The notes beneath the pieces are model-generated. The model did not search any database. It saw only the letters and a program-made list of their open reading frames with translations, and was not told the origin of the DNA. Of a DNA stretch of 59,482 nt, positions 17,566-25,056 are shown piece by piece. The stretch's first letter is position 1; each line of letters starts with the position of its first letter. A program made the position numbers and the translations under genes. Source of the DNA: Desulfovibrio porci (GTDB lineage: Bacteria; Desulfobacterota; Desulfovibrionia; Desulfovibrionales; Desulfovibrionaceae); the NCBI RefSeq assembly GCF_009696265.1, contig NZ_VUMH01000015.1, positions 1 to 59,482 on the forward strand, written 5' to 3'.

Positions 17566-18276
17566 TCAGCTCCCTCCCACCACAAAGGCATGGGGGTAGA
17601 GCGCCCTGAACATCTCCAGCATCTGCTGCGCGCCGTTGGAATCCTGCCACGGCCCCACCTGCACGTTCCACATGTTGTTGCTGCCGAACTGCAGGCGGCC
17701 CTTGTGCCCGGACCGGGTCAGGATGCCGATCAGTTTGTAGGCGTTGTCCTTGTTGGCGAAGGCCCCCACCTGCACGTAGAAGGGGCCGGACATGTCGCCG
17801 TCCTCGCGCATCTGGGGAATGCCGCCCAGGCTCTGGATGCGCACCCTGGCCGTGCCCGTGCCCATCATGTTCAAACGCGTGGCCGCGCCGCGCGAGAGGT
17901 CGATGACCCTGTCGTCCACAAAGGGGCCCCGGTCATTGACCCGCACGATGATGGAGCGGCCGTTGCCCAGGTGGGTGACGCGCACCTTGGTGCCCAAAGG
18001 CAGGATTTTATGGGCCGCAGTCATGGCGTACTGGTTGTAGCGCTCGCCATTGGCGGTTTTTTTGCCGTGGAAACCCGGCCCGTACCAGGAGGCTACGCCC
18101 ACTTCCACAAAGCCGTGGGCGGATTTGAGCGGATAATAGGTCTTGCCGCGCACGGTATAGGGTTTGCTGCCCGGCACGCCGCCCTTGCGCCAGGAGCGCG
18201 AGCCGCAGCCGCTCAGCAGAACCGCGCAGAGCAGGAGAGCCAGGCAGACCCGCAGGGCGCGGAAGGCCCTGTTCAC
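17566..18276 (-). CDS. rlpA: RlpA-family septal-ring lipoprotein with SPOR domain
   Basis: A lipoprotein signal ends in LLSGCG with the lipid-anchored Cys24. A double-psi beta-barrel follows (ASWYGPGFHGKKTANGE, then RVNDRGPFVDDRVIDLS, about residues 58-150) and then a C-terminal SPOR domain (YVQVGAFANKDNAY, about 165-236) that binds denuded peptidoglycan. RlpA proteins cleave naked glycan strands at the division site. The GTG start at 18276 overlaps the stop of the upstream gene by 4 bases and places the signal peptide at the N-terminus; the longer frame would bury it. Confidence 0.92.
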   Translation of the reverse strand: MNRAFRALRVCLALLLCAVLLSGCGSRSWRKGGVPGSKPYTVRGKTYYPLKSAHGFVEVGVASWYGPGFHGKKTANGERYNQYAMTAAHKILPLGTKVRVTHLGNGRSIIVRVNDRGPFVDDRVIDLSRGAATRLNMMGTGTARVRIQSLGGIPQMREDGDMSGPFYVQVGAFANKDNAYKLIGILTRSGHKGRLQFGSNNMWNVQVGPWQDSNGAQQMLEMFRALYPHAFVVGGS

Positions 18277-19187
18277 GCGTCCGGCTCCGGGACGTCCATG
18301 CAGCGCAGCGCGCCGCTCTGGGCGCATGCGGCGCACAGCGCCGCGTCGTCTTCCCCGGCGGAACCGGCCTCCAGCCCGCGCAGCAGCTCCAGGCCTTCGG
18401 CGTTGAGCAGATTCCGCTCCCGCGCGCGCCGCAACAGGGCCTGGGCGGGCTCCTGCCGGCCGGACTCCAGAAAATCCCGTGCGGCCAGCAGATAGAGGCG
18501 CGCGGGTTCGCCGTCATACAGGGTCGTGAGCAGATCCGGATAATACTGCCCGAAGACCTCGCGTGCCAGCGGCTCCTCGCAGGCCAGCCAGCGGGCCAGG
18601 CGGCCGTTGTCGCCTTCCCCCGTCAGATAGCGGGTCAGCAGGAAGAGGCCGTGCGACAGCACATGCAGGATGCGCTCCAGTTCACGTGCCGAGCTTTCGG
18701 CGGTCTGAGCGGCCAGGGCGCTCAGGGGGCCGTAGAGTTCGTTGGTCACCGCAGGATGGCGGCCCAGCTGGGCCAGACGGTTGGCGTAATGCTGCCCCTG
18801 GAAGGCGTCTTCCTTGAGCTTGGCGCATTCGTGAAAAGCGTAACCAACGCACCAGTCGATGAGGGCCTCCACCGGGCTCTGCACGGCCATGCCGTCGGGA
18901 TGCGGGCTGGCCGCGTACTGCCAGAGCACGATGCCCTGGCCTTCCACCGTTGCGGAAGCCGGGCGGGTCGCATTGCGGAACAGGTGATGGGCCGTGTCCT
19001 TGAGCCGCCAGAACACGCCCTTGCGCATGGCCTCGCCCAGCAGGTCGCGCAGGGCCGAGTAGGATACCGTGCCGTCGCGCTCAAAGCGCCGCCGCTGATC
19101 GGACAACAACCGGAAGACCATGCAGTAGTCGCGCACCAGGTCGCGCACAAAAAAGGCTCTGTTGGCCAGCAGCCAGCGTTCGCTCAC
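18273..19187 (-). CDS. Conserved protein of unknown function
   Basis: About 304 residues beginning VSERWLLANRAFFVRDLVRDY. It is mostly helical in appearance, without signal peptide or membrane segment; no motif is recognised. The GTG start at 19187 overlaps the preceding small gene by 4 bases (GTGA) and the stop overlaps rlpA by 4 bases, so the three genes form a tightly coupled operon. Upstream codons in this frame lie inside the small gene and look like its shadow. A C-terminal Cys pair region (CAACAQSGALRC) is present. Confidence 0.7.
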   Translation of the reverse strand: MSERWLLANRAFFVRDLVRDYCMVFRLLSDQRRRFERDGTVSYSALRDLLGEAMRKGVFWRLKDTAHHLFRNATRPASATVEGQGIVLWQYAASPHPDGMAVQSPVEALIDWCVGYAFHECAKLKEDAFQGQHYANRLAQLGRHPAVTNELYGPLSALAAQTAESSARELERILHVLSHGLFLLTRYLTGEGDNGRLARWLACEEPLAREVFGQYYPDLLTTLYDGEPARLYLLAARDFLESGRQEPAQALLRRARERNLLNAEGLELLRGLEAGSAGEDDAALCAACAQSGALRCMDVPEPDA

Positions 19188-19453
19188 GCTTCGTCCTCCC
19201 GCAGCAGGGCTCTGGCCACGGCCAGGTCGTAGAGCTTGAGGGGGTCGGCCTCCTCGTTGCGTTCCGTCCGGTACAGGCGGGCCGCGTTGCGCACCACGTC
19301 CAGGCTGAGCCAGGGATGGCGCTCCCAGATCTCGGGATGGTCCGCCTGCCAGAGGCGGAATTCCACTTCGCCGTCCGGCCCCCGCCGCACATAGACCCTG
19401 GCCTGGTTGTTGCCGGCCTGGGGGTGGTAATACAAGCCGCGTTCGTCTTTCAT
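19184..19453 (-). CDS. Small conserved protein of unknown function
   Basis: 89 residues (MKDERGLYYHPQAGNNQ at the start, KLYDLAVARALLREDEA at the end). The first part, YYHPQAGNNQARVYVRRG, followed by EVEFRLWQADHPEIWERHPWLS, looks like a small folded domain. It is the first gene of the unit that ends in rlpA and overlaps the next gene by 4 bases. No function can be assigned. Confidence 0.65.
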   Translation of the reverse strand: MKDERGLYYHPQAGNNQARVYVRRGPDGEVEFRLWQADHPEIWERHPWLSLDVVRNAARLYRTERNEEADPLKLYDLAVARALLREDEA

Positions 19454-19612
19454 GGCTGTCCGTTTGTTTGCTGTGGTTTTGTCTTGTACATGGAATGGTG
19501 AAGCGCGGATATTCTATGCCCAAAGCGCCGTCTTTGCCAAGACCGCGCGCGTCCTCCGGCGGGAGAACGGCCGCGCCGCTGTGAAAATGTGGTCAATGTT
19601 CGGCTCTGCCGG
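19454..19612. other. Region between the rlpA unit and the dsr promoter
   Basis: No gene is seen. It must hold the minus-strand promoter for the unit starting at 19453, but no clear boxes are seen. Confidence 0.3.
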
Positions 19613-19641
19613 TTGTCATCAGGGGAAAAATAAGATATGCA
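19613..19641 (+). promoter_or_regulatory. Candidate promoter of the dsr operon
   Basis: TTGTCA (19613-19618), a 17-base spacer and TATGCA (19636-19641) fit a sigma-70-type promoter. The transcript would have a GC-rich leader of about 250 nt before dsrA, with several possible hairpins (for example near 19770-19800) and no ORF of its own. Confidence 0.45.
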
Positions 19642-19899
19642 ACCAATAGACCGCGTTGCGGCCCGAGGGGCCGAGGCTCTGGCTCGCCCGCTCGTTCCTG
19701 ATCCCTATGGGGCGTTCCGCTGTGGCGGAGCGGGCGTCGCGGCGGCTTGAAAAGTTGCCGGCGGCACCGGGGCGGGACGCATTCCCGCCGCGGATCGGCG
19801 TACGCGCAGAAGTCCGTTTTGCGATGCTCCGGGATTGGCGCACCGGAACGGCATGTCACGCGATGGCGTGATACAATCAAACCATGTGGAGGTATGGCA

Positions 19900-21213
19900 A
19901 TGGCGAAATATGCAACCCCCCAGTTGGATCAGCTCGAATCAGGCCCCTGGCCGAGCTTTGTGTCCGACATCAAACAGGAAGCGGCCGCGCGGGCCAAAAA
20001 TCCCAAGGGTCTTGACTATCAGATCCCTGTGGATTGCCCTGAAGACCTGCTCGGCGTGCTGGAACTTTCCTACGCCGAAAAGGAAACCCACTGGAAGCAC
20101 GGCGGCATCGTGGGCGTGTTCGGTTACGGCGGCGGCGTTATCGGCCGTTACTGCGACCAGCCCGAGATGTTCCCCGGCGTGGCTCACTTCCACACCATGC
20201 GTGTGGCCCAGCCTGCTGGCAAATACTACAATACCAAGTTCCTGCGCGACCTGTGCGACATCTGGGATCTGCGCGGTTCCGGCCTGACCAACATGCATGG
20301 TTCCACCGGCGACATCGTGTTGCTGGGCACCCAGACCGCCCAGCTGGAAGAAGTCTTCCACGAGCTGACCCACAAGATGAATGTGGACCTCGGCGGTTCC
20401 GGCTCCAACCTGCGTACGCCTGAAGCCTGCCTCGGCCAGTCCCGTTGCGAATACGCCTGCTACAACACGCAGGACATGTGCTATCAGCTGACCATGGACT
20501 ACCAGGACGAACTGCACCGTCCGGCCTTCCCCTACAAGTTCAAGTTCAAGTTCGACGGCTGCCCCAACGGCTGTGTCTGCGCCATGGCCCGTTCCGACTT
20601 CGCCGTGGTGGGCACTTGGAAGGACGACATCAAGATCGACCAGGAAAAGGTCAAGGCTTATGTGGCCGGCGAAATCAAACCCAACGCGGGTGCGCACGCC
20701 GGGCGCGACTGGGGCAAGTTCGACCTCCAGAAGGAAGTCATTGACCGTTGCCCCAGCCACTGCATGAAGTGGGACGGTTCCAAGCTCTCCATCAAGACCG
20801 CCGACTGCGTGCGCTGCATGCACTGCATCAATACCATGCCCCAGGCCCTGCACATCGGCGACGAGCGCGGCGCCAGCATCCTGGTGGGCGCCAAGGCCCC
20901 TGTGGTGGACGGCGCGCAGATGGGCTCGCTGCTTGTTCCCTTCATCTCCTGTGAAGCCCCCTATGACGACGTCAAGGAAGTCATTGAAAAAATCTGGGAT
21001 TGGTGGATGGAAGAAGGCAAAAACCGCGAACGCGTGGGCGAAACCATGAAGCGCCTCTCCTTCCAGAAGCTGCTGGAAGTTACTGACGTGCCGGCTATGC
21101 CCTGCCAGGTGAAAGCGCCGCGTACCAATCCGTTTATCTTCTTCAAGGAAGAGGAAGTGCCCGGCGGCTGGAACCGCGATCTTGCCGAGTTCCGCAAACG
21201 CCATCAACGCTAG
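19900..21213 (+). CDS. dsrA: Dissimilatory sulfite reductase alpha subunit
   Basis: Catalytic-complex subunit for reduction of sulfite, the last step of sulfate respiration. The 437 residues match D. vulgaris DsrA closely throughout (start MAKYATPQLDQLESGPWPSF, RGSGLTNMHGSTGD). Cluster ligands are visible at SRCEYACYNTQDMC and CPNGC (sirohaem-coupled site) and in the inserted ferredoxin domain (RCPSHCMKW, CVRCMHCINTMP). The ATG at 19900 is chosen over 19894 by homology; both follow GGAGGT. After CPNGC the sequence has an extra Cys (CVCAMARSDF; CVASIARSDF in D. vulgaris as recalled). dsrB follows after 18 bases. Confidence 0.98.
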   Translation: MAKYATPQLDQLESGPWPSFVSDIKQEAAARAKNPKGLDYQIPVDCPEDLLGVLELSYAEKETHWKHGGIVGVFGYGGGVIGRYCDQPEMFPGVAHFHTMRVAQPAGKYYNTKFLRDLCDIWDLRGSGLTNMHGSTGDIVLLGTQTAQLEEVFHELTHKMNVDLGGSGSNLRTPEACLGQSRCEYACYNTQDMCYQLTMDYQDELHRPAFPYKFKFKFDGCPNGCVCAMARSDFAVVGTWKDDIKIDQEKVKAYVAGEIKPNAGAHAGRDWGKFDLQKEVIDRCPSHCMKWDGSKLSIKTADCVRCMHCINTMPQALHIGDERGASILVGAKAPVVDGAQMGSLLVPFISCEAPYDDVKEVIEKIWDWWMEEGKNRERVGETMKRLSFQKLLEVTDVPAMPCQVKAPRTNPFIFFKEEEVPGGWNRDLAEFRKRHQR

Positions 21214-21231
21214 TTAAAGGGGGAAACGAAC

Positions 21232-22377
21232 ATGGCTTTTATTTCTACCGGGTACAATCCCCAGAAACCGATGGAAGGCCGCATCTCCGACATCGGTCCT
21301 CATAAGTACGACGATTATTTCCCGCCGGTGATCAAAAAGAACTTCGGCAAGTGGCTCTATCACGAAATTCTGGAGCCCGGCGTGCTGCTGCACGTGGCCG
21401 AGAGCGGCGACAAGGTCTACACCGTGCGTGTGGGCGGCACCCGCACCATGTCCATCACTCACATCCGTGAGCTGTGCGACATCGCCGACAAATACTGCGG
21501 CGGCTACCTGCGCTGGACCACCCGTAACAACATCGAATTCATGGTGGAAGACGAAGCCACCATGAAGGCCCTGCGCGACGACCTGAACTCCCGCAAGTTC
21601 GACGGCGGTTCCTTCAAGTTCCCCGTGGGCGGTACGGGCGCCAGCGTCAGCAACATGATTCACACCCAGGGCTGGGTGCACTGCCACACCCCCGCCACCG
21701 ACGCCTCCGGCCCGGTGAAATGCGTGATGGACGCCCTGTTCGACGAGTTCAAGCACATGCGCATGCCCGCGCCCGTGCGTGTGGCCTTGGCCTGCTGCAT
21801 CAATATGTGCGGCGCCGTGCACTGCTCGGACATCGGCCTGGTGGGCATCCACCGCAAACCGCCCATGATCGACCATGAATGGGCCGACCAGCTTTGCGAA
21901 ATTCCGCTGGCCGTGGCCGCCTGCCCGACTGCCGCCGTGCGTCCCACCAAGGTGGAGCACAACGGCGAGAAGGTGAACTCCATCGCCATCAAGGAAGACC
22001 GCTGCATGTACTGCGGCAACTGCTACACCATGTGCCCGGCCCTGCCCATCGCCGACAGCGAGGGTGACGGCATCGCCATCATGGTGGGCGGCAAGGTTTC
22101 CAACCGCATCTCCATGCCCAAGTTCTCCAAGGTGGTTGTGGGCTACATCCCCAACGAACCGCCGCGCTGGCCCAGCCTGACCAAGACCGTGAAGCACATT
22201 GTCGAAGTCTACGCCGCCAACGCCGAAAAATACGAGCGCCTGGGCGAATGGGCCGAACGCATCGGTTGGGAAAGCTTCTTCAAGCTGACCGGCCTTGAGT
22301 TCACCCACCACCTCATCGACGACTTCCGCGATTCCGCCTACTATACTTGGCGGCAGAGCACCCAGTTCAAGTTCTAG
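21232..22377 (+). CDS. dsrB: Dissimilatory sulfite reductase beta subunit
   Basis: 381 residues; carries the active sirohaem in the alpha2beta2 enzyme. The sequence begins [20 protein letters not shown], contains [11 protein letters not shown], the sirohaem/cluster ligand region ([16 protein letters not shown]) and a ferredoxin domain ([17 protein letters not shown]). It follows dsrA by 18 bases with AAAGGGGGAA upstream and is in turn followed by a strong hairpin and dsrD. No defects seen. Confidence 0.98.
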   Translation: MAFISTGYNPQKPMEGRISDIGPHKYDDYFPPVIKKNFGKWLYHEILEPGVLLHVAESGDKVYTVRVGGTRTMSITHIRELCDIADKYCGGYLRWTTRNNIEFMVEDEATMKALRDDLNSRKFDGGSFKFPVGGTGASVSNMIHTQGWVHCHTPATDASGPVKCVMDALFDEFKHMRMPAPVRVALACCINMCGAVHCSDIGLVGIHRKPPMIDHEWADQLCEIPLAVAACPTAAVRPTKVEHNGEKVNSIAIKEDRCMYCGNCYTMCPALPIADSEGDGIAIMVGGKVSNRISMPKFSKVVVGYIPNEPPRWPSLTKTVKHIVEVYAANAEKYERLGEWAERIGWESFFKLTGLEFTHHLIDDFRDSAYYTWRQSTQFKF

Positions 22378-22391
22378 GCACTTTGCGTAAC

Positions 22392-22417
22392 CCCGGCGGC
22401 GCGTCCGCGCCGCCGGG
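22392..22417. terminator. GC-only hairpin between dsrB and dsrD
   Basis: A perfect 11-bp stem (CCCGGCGGCGC) with loop GTCC. There is no T tract, so full termination is unlikely; it may pause polymerase or protect the dsrAB mRNA end, letting dsrD be made at a different level. Confidence 0.55.
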
Positions 22418-22431
22418 ACAGGAGAAAGCTC

Positions 22432-22668
22432 ATGGCTGACGACAAAGACGTTGTTGTTGAATTTCTGAAAAGCAAATCCGCGTCCAAATCCAAGTTCTAC
22501 TTCAAGGACTTCCTGGAACTCTTCCCGGACAAGGGTCCCCGCGACGTGAAGAAAATCCTCACCAAGCTGATCAATGAGGAAGTGCTGGAATTCTGGTCCT
22601 CCGGTTCCACCAGCATGTACGGTCTGAAGGGTGCGGGCAAGCAGTCCCACGCCGAGGGCGAAGACTAG
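22432..22668 (+). CDS. dsrD: DsrD, sulfite-reductase activator
   Basis: 78-residue winged-helix-like protein found next to dsrAB only in organisms that reduce sulfite. The sequence has the family pattern FLKSKSASKSKFYFKDFLELFPD and ends with VLEFWSSGSTSMYGL. DsrD is reported to stimulate DsrAB activity; DNA binding was proposed earlier from the fold. The ATG follows CAGGAGAAAGCTC. Its presence supports a reductive rather than sulfur-oxidising Dsr pathway. Confidence 0.96.
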   Translation: MADDKDVVVEFLKSKSASKSKFYFKDFLELFPDKGPRDVKKILTKLINEEVLEFWSSGSTSMYGLKGAGKQSHAEGED

Positions 22669-22729
22669 GCGCAAAGCGGTTCTTTTGTTTTTTCGCGGCG
22701 GCAGGCTTCGTCTGCCGGGTCGGTCATGT

Positions 22730-22897
22730 ATGTCTGAATACACTCCCTCCCGCCGGATTCGCCTTTCTTGCGGAAAAAGCAAAACTCCGCGCTTTGCGCG
22801 TCGCGCCGATTTTTGCAAGATCTGCCGCAACACATGTTGTGGCATTTCTTGTTTTGAGGCCGTACAGCAAGCTTTGAACACCGGGCGTTATGTCTGA
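22730..22897 (+). CDS. Small Cys-rich protein, unknown
   Basis: 55 residues starting MSEYTPSRRIRLSCG. The middle holds six Cys including CKICRNTCCGISC, which could bind a metal or an Fe-S cluster, then a short helix (FEAVQQALNTGRYV). The stop codon TGA overlaps the ribosome site GAGGAGG of the following AMMECR1 gene, which suggests translational coupling. The start lacks a good ribosome site, and an upstream in-frame start is possible. No family recognised; it could also be a non-coding spacer that happens to be open. Confidence 0.5.
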   Translation: MSEYTPSRRIRLSCGKSKTPRFARRADFCKICRNTCCGISCFEAVQQALNTGRYV

Positions 22898-22906
22898 GGA
22901 GGCCGC

Positions 22907-23485
22907 ATGGCGCTTTCCTTTTCCCTGAATGACGCGGAGCGGGACTATCTGAGCCGCGTGGCCCGTCTGGCCATCGAAAGCGCTCTGGCCGGGAGGGACG
23001 CGGCCCGGCCGCCGGAGCCGCCGGCGAGCGCGGGTGCAGCGGCGGCAGGCCCGGACACGTTGCGCCGCGCGTTGGGTTCTTTTGTAACGCTTACCCTGGA
23101 CGGTCGCTTGCGCGGTTGCATCGGAACCATTGTGGGCCGCGAACCGCTCTTTCTGAATGTGTGGCGAATGGCCCGCGCCGCCGCTTTTGAAGACCCGCGT
23201 TTCCCGCCGCTGACCGTGCGCGAATGGCCCGAAACCGCTTCCCATATTTCCGTGCTGGACGAACTGACTCCCTGCCCGGACCCGCAAGCCATTGAAGTGG
23301 GACGGCACGGTCTTGCCCTGCAATACATGGGGCGCAGCGGCGTTTTTCTGCCGCAGGTGCCCGTGGAACAGGGCTGGGATCGCGCAACCTACCTGGAACA
23401 GCTCTGCGCCAAGGCGGGCCTGCCCGGCGGCAGCTGGCGCGCGCCCGGCGCGCGGCTGTTCTGGTATGAAGCGCTGGTGTTTTGA
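22907..23485 (+). CDS. AMMECR1-domain protein (AmmeMemoRadiSam system protein A type)
   Basis: 192 residues with the family core LDGRLRGCIGTI and later HISVLDELTPC, AFEDPRFPPLT and GVFLPQVPVEQGWD. AMMECR1 proteins often occur with a Memo-like protein and a radical-SAM enzyme; neither is next to it here. The biochemical role is unknown; a link to modification of small molecules or RNA has been suggested for the family. An internal Ala/Pro/Gly-rich insert (about residues 27-48) is variable. GAGGAGG lies just before the ATG. Confidence 0.9.
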   Translation: MALSFSLNDAERDYLSRVARLAIESALAGRDAARPPEPPASAGAAAAGPDTLRRALGSFVTLTLDGRLRGCIGTIVGREPLFLNVWRMARAAAFEDPRFPPLTVREWPETASHISVLDELTPCPDPQAIEVGRHGLALQYMGRSGVFLPQVPVEQGWDRATYLEQLCAKAGLPGGSWRAPGARLFWYEALVF

Positions 23486-23538
23486 GGCCGGAGACGTCCG
23501 TATGCGTCCGCTCTCATCCGGGCATGTCCACACCTTGT

Positions 23539-23561
23539 CATACGCCCGCTCCGGGCGTATG
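23539..23561 (+). terminator. Hairpin between the AMMECR1 gene and the FMN riboswitch
   Basis: A 10-bp stem (CATACGCCCG) with loop CTC. It lacks a T tract, so it is at best a weak terminator; it may also separate the riboswitch fold from upstream RNA. Confidence 0.4.
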
Positions 23562-23565
23562 CTGC

Positions 23566-23716
23566 CTCCATTCTCAGGGCGGGGTGCAAGTCCCCACCGG
23601 CGGTGATGCGGTCGCGCCCTGCGCGCCGCCAGCCCGCGAGCGCCTTCCGTGAAGGGTCAGCAGATCCGGTGTGATTCCGGAGCCGACGGTAACAGTCCGG
23701 ATGGAAGAGAATGGTC
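23566..23716 (+). ncRNA. FMN riboswitch (RFN element)
   Basis: All conserved RFN blocks are readable in order: TTCTCAGGGCGGGGTGCAAG, CCCCACCGGCGGTGATG, the AGCCCGCGAGCGCC block, GGTCAGCAGATCCGGTG with GATTCCGGAGCCGACGG, and AACAGTCCGGATGGAAGAGA. It lies 125-130 bases upstream of ribB, so FMN should repress ribB. Between the aptamer and the gene, the pairing CGGGCGTTCCG-like sequence is seen but no clear T-rich terminator, so control may act on translation. Confidence 0.96.
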
Positions 23717-23842
23717 ATGCACGCCGCGCGCTTGCGCCGGGCGCTGTTTTTTCTGTGAAAAAGCGGCCGCCTGTTGCTGACGCCCGGCGTTCCGCCACGC
23801 CCTGATGCACCATCTCCCGGCCTGTATGGCCGGACAAGGAGC

Positions 23843-24598
23843 ATGTCATGCATCAGTCCCAATCTCCCCTTGCCTCGTTCGGTTCTTCCCACCTGGGCCT
23901 CATGCCGGGCCACAACTTCAACTGTGTCCCAATCTCCCCTTGCCTCGTTCGGTTCTTCCCAGGAGCGGATGCGCCGCGCTCTGGACGCGGTGCGCGCCGG
24001 ACAGGGCGTCTGCATCGTGGACGATGAAGACCGCGAAAATGAAGGGGATCTGATTTTTTCGGCCCAGACTCTCAGCGTGCCCCAGATGGCCCTGCTGATC
24101 CGGCATTGCAGCGGCATCGTCTGCCTTTGCCTGACGGACGAGCGCGTCCGCCGCCTTGGTCTGCCCATGATGACCGAGGTCAACACCAATACGCAGGGCA
24201 CGGCCTTCACCGTATCCATTGAGGCGGCCGTCGGCGTGACAACCGGCGTTTCCGCCGCCGACCGGGTGACGACGGTTCTGGCGGCCGTCAGGCCCGGAGC
24301 CCGCCCCGAGGATCTGCGCCGTCCGGGCCATGTCTTTCCGTTGCGGGCCCGCCCCGGCGGCGTACTGGAGCGGCGGGGACACACCGAAGCCACAGTGGAT
24401 CTCATGGCTCTGGCCGGTCTTGCTCCCTGCGGGGTCCTTTGCGAACTGACCAATGAGGACGGCAGCATGGCCCGCCTGCCGGAAGTGGCGGCCTTTGCCC
24501 GCGCGCACAGCATGCCGTTGCTCAGTGTGGAAGATATCGCGGCCTGGCGGCGGGCGGCCGGAGAAGAAAAAACACGGCAGGCCGGTCAGGTGGCCTGA
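23843..24598 (+). CDS. ribB: 3,4-dihydroxy-2-butanone 4-phosphate synthase, disturbed start
   Basis: Makes the four-carbon unit of riboflavin from ribulose 5-phosphate. The core is intact: [13 protein letters not shown] (metal and substrate binding), [45 protein letters not shown] and [19 protein letters not shown]. No cyclohydrolase II domain is fused. The N-terminus is odd: a 36-bp sequence occurs at 23856-23891 and again at 23926-23961, offset 70 bases, so it shifts the frame. The best-spaced ATG (23848, 6 bases after AAGGAG) reads into the wrong frame and stops before the core. The frame of the enzyme can start at ATG 23843 (too close to AAGGAG), GTG 23924 or ATG 23969. Confidence 0.88.
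   Translation: MSCISPNLPLPRSVLPTWASCRATTSTVSQSPLASFGSSQERMRRALDAVRAGQGVCIVDDEDRENEGDLIFSAQTLSVPQMALLIRHCSGIVCLCLTDERVRRLGLPMMTEVNTNTQGTAFTVSIEAAVGVTTGVSAADRVTTVLAAVRPGARPEDLRRPGHVFPLRARPGGVLERRGHTEATVDLMALAGLAPCGVLCELTNEDGSMARLPEVAAFARAHSMPLLSVEDIAAWRRAAGEEKTRQAGQVA
23856..23961 (+). repeat. 36-bp direct repeat at the start of ribB
   Basis: Two identical copies (23856-23891 and 23926-23961) are separated by a 34-bp unique stretch. In the first copy the frame of ATG 23848 reads [11 protein letters not shown]; in the second copy the enzyme frame reads the same peptide and continues [11 protein letters not shown]. This suggests the original gene had one copy and a 70-base insertion occurred. 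Confidence 0.9.
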
Positions 24599-24633
24599 AG
24601 CCGCCGCGTCAGCTGAAAGCGCGTTGTCAATGC

Positions 24634-24661
24634 GGGAGGGCGGCTTTTCAGCCGCCCTCCC
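24634..24661. terminator. Hairpin between convergent ribB and a small gene
   Basis: A perfect 11-bp stem (GGGAGGGCGGC) with loop TTTTCA lies between the two stop codons. No T tract follows on either side. Confidence 0.6.
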
Positions 24662-24722
24662 GGTCGTGCCGCACCGGCACGAAAATGATCTGCCCGTGGC
24701 TGGACGTGAAGCCCGCCAAGCC

Positions 24723-24914
24723 TCATTTTATTTTGGTAAAGCCTTGGCTTTCCAGATGCTCGTACAGTTTTTTATGCGTCCAGTGGCTGATGGTGCCGTC
24801 GGCGCATTTTTCTTTGAGGTATTCACGTACTTTCTGGTGCTCCAGATACAGAGACGCGACATAATTGATTTCGTGATCCTGACTGCAATTGAAGAGCGCG
24901 TGATCGCTGGGCAT
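24723..24914 (-). CDS. Small conserved protein of unknown function
   Basis: 63 residues, charged and helical in appearance, ending KKLYEHLESQGFTKIK. The strong ribosome site GGGAGGTG before the ATG supports expression. The upstream DNA is AT-rich and holds a TGACG/CGTCA inverted repeat. No family recognised with certainty; similar short proteins occur in Desulfovibrio from memory. It is convergent with ribB and separate from recD2. Confidence 0.7.
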   Translation of the reverse strand: MPSDHALFNCSQDHEINYVASLYLEHQKVREYLKEKCADGTISHWTHKKLYEHLESQGFTKIK

Positions 24915-24992
24915 GGCGCACCTCCCGCTTTTCTATAAAGATTTACCTAAAAAAGTGTTTTGTCAATATAGAATGGGATAAATTTCAGGTAA

Positions 24993-25008
24993 TGACGTCT
25001 ATTCGTCA
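24993..25008. promoter_or_regulatory. Possible operator upstream of the 63-residue gene
   Basis: Inverted repeat TGACG-N6-CGTCA in an AT-rich stretch, 79-94 bases before the start codon. The spacing resembles sites of CRP/FNR-type regulators, but the half-sites are not the standard ones. This is a suggestion only. Confidence 0.3.
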
Positions 25009-25056
25009 CAAAAAGGCCGCGTAAATGACCATGATAACAATCTTCGGCAAAATTTG

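Noticed and set aside
21214..22881. Open frame of 555 codons on the minus strand opposite dsrB and dsrD
   Set aside because: Antisense shadow of certain genes, no motif and no ribosome site.
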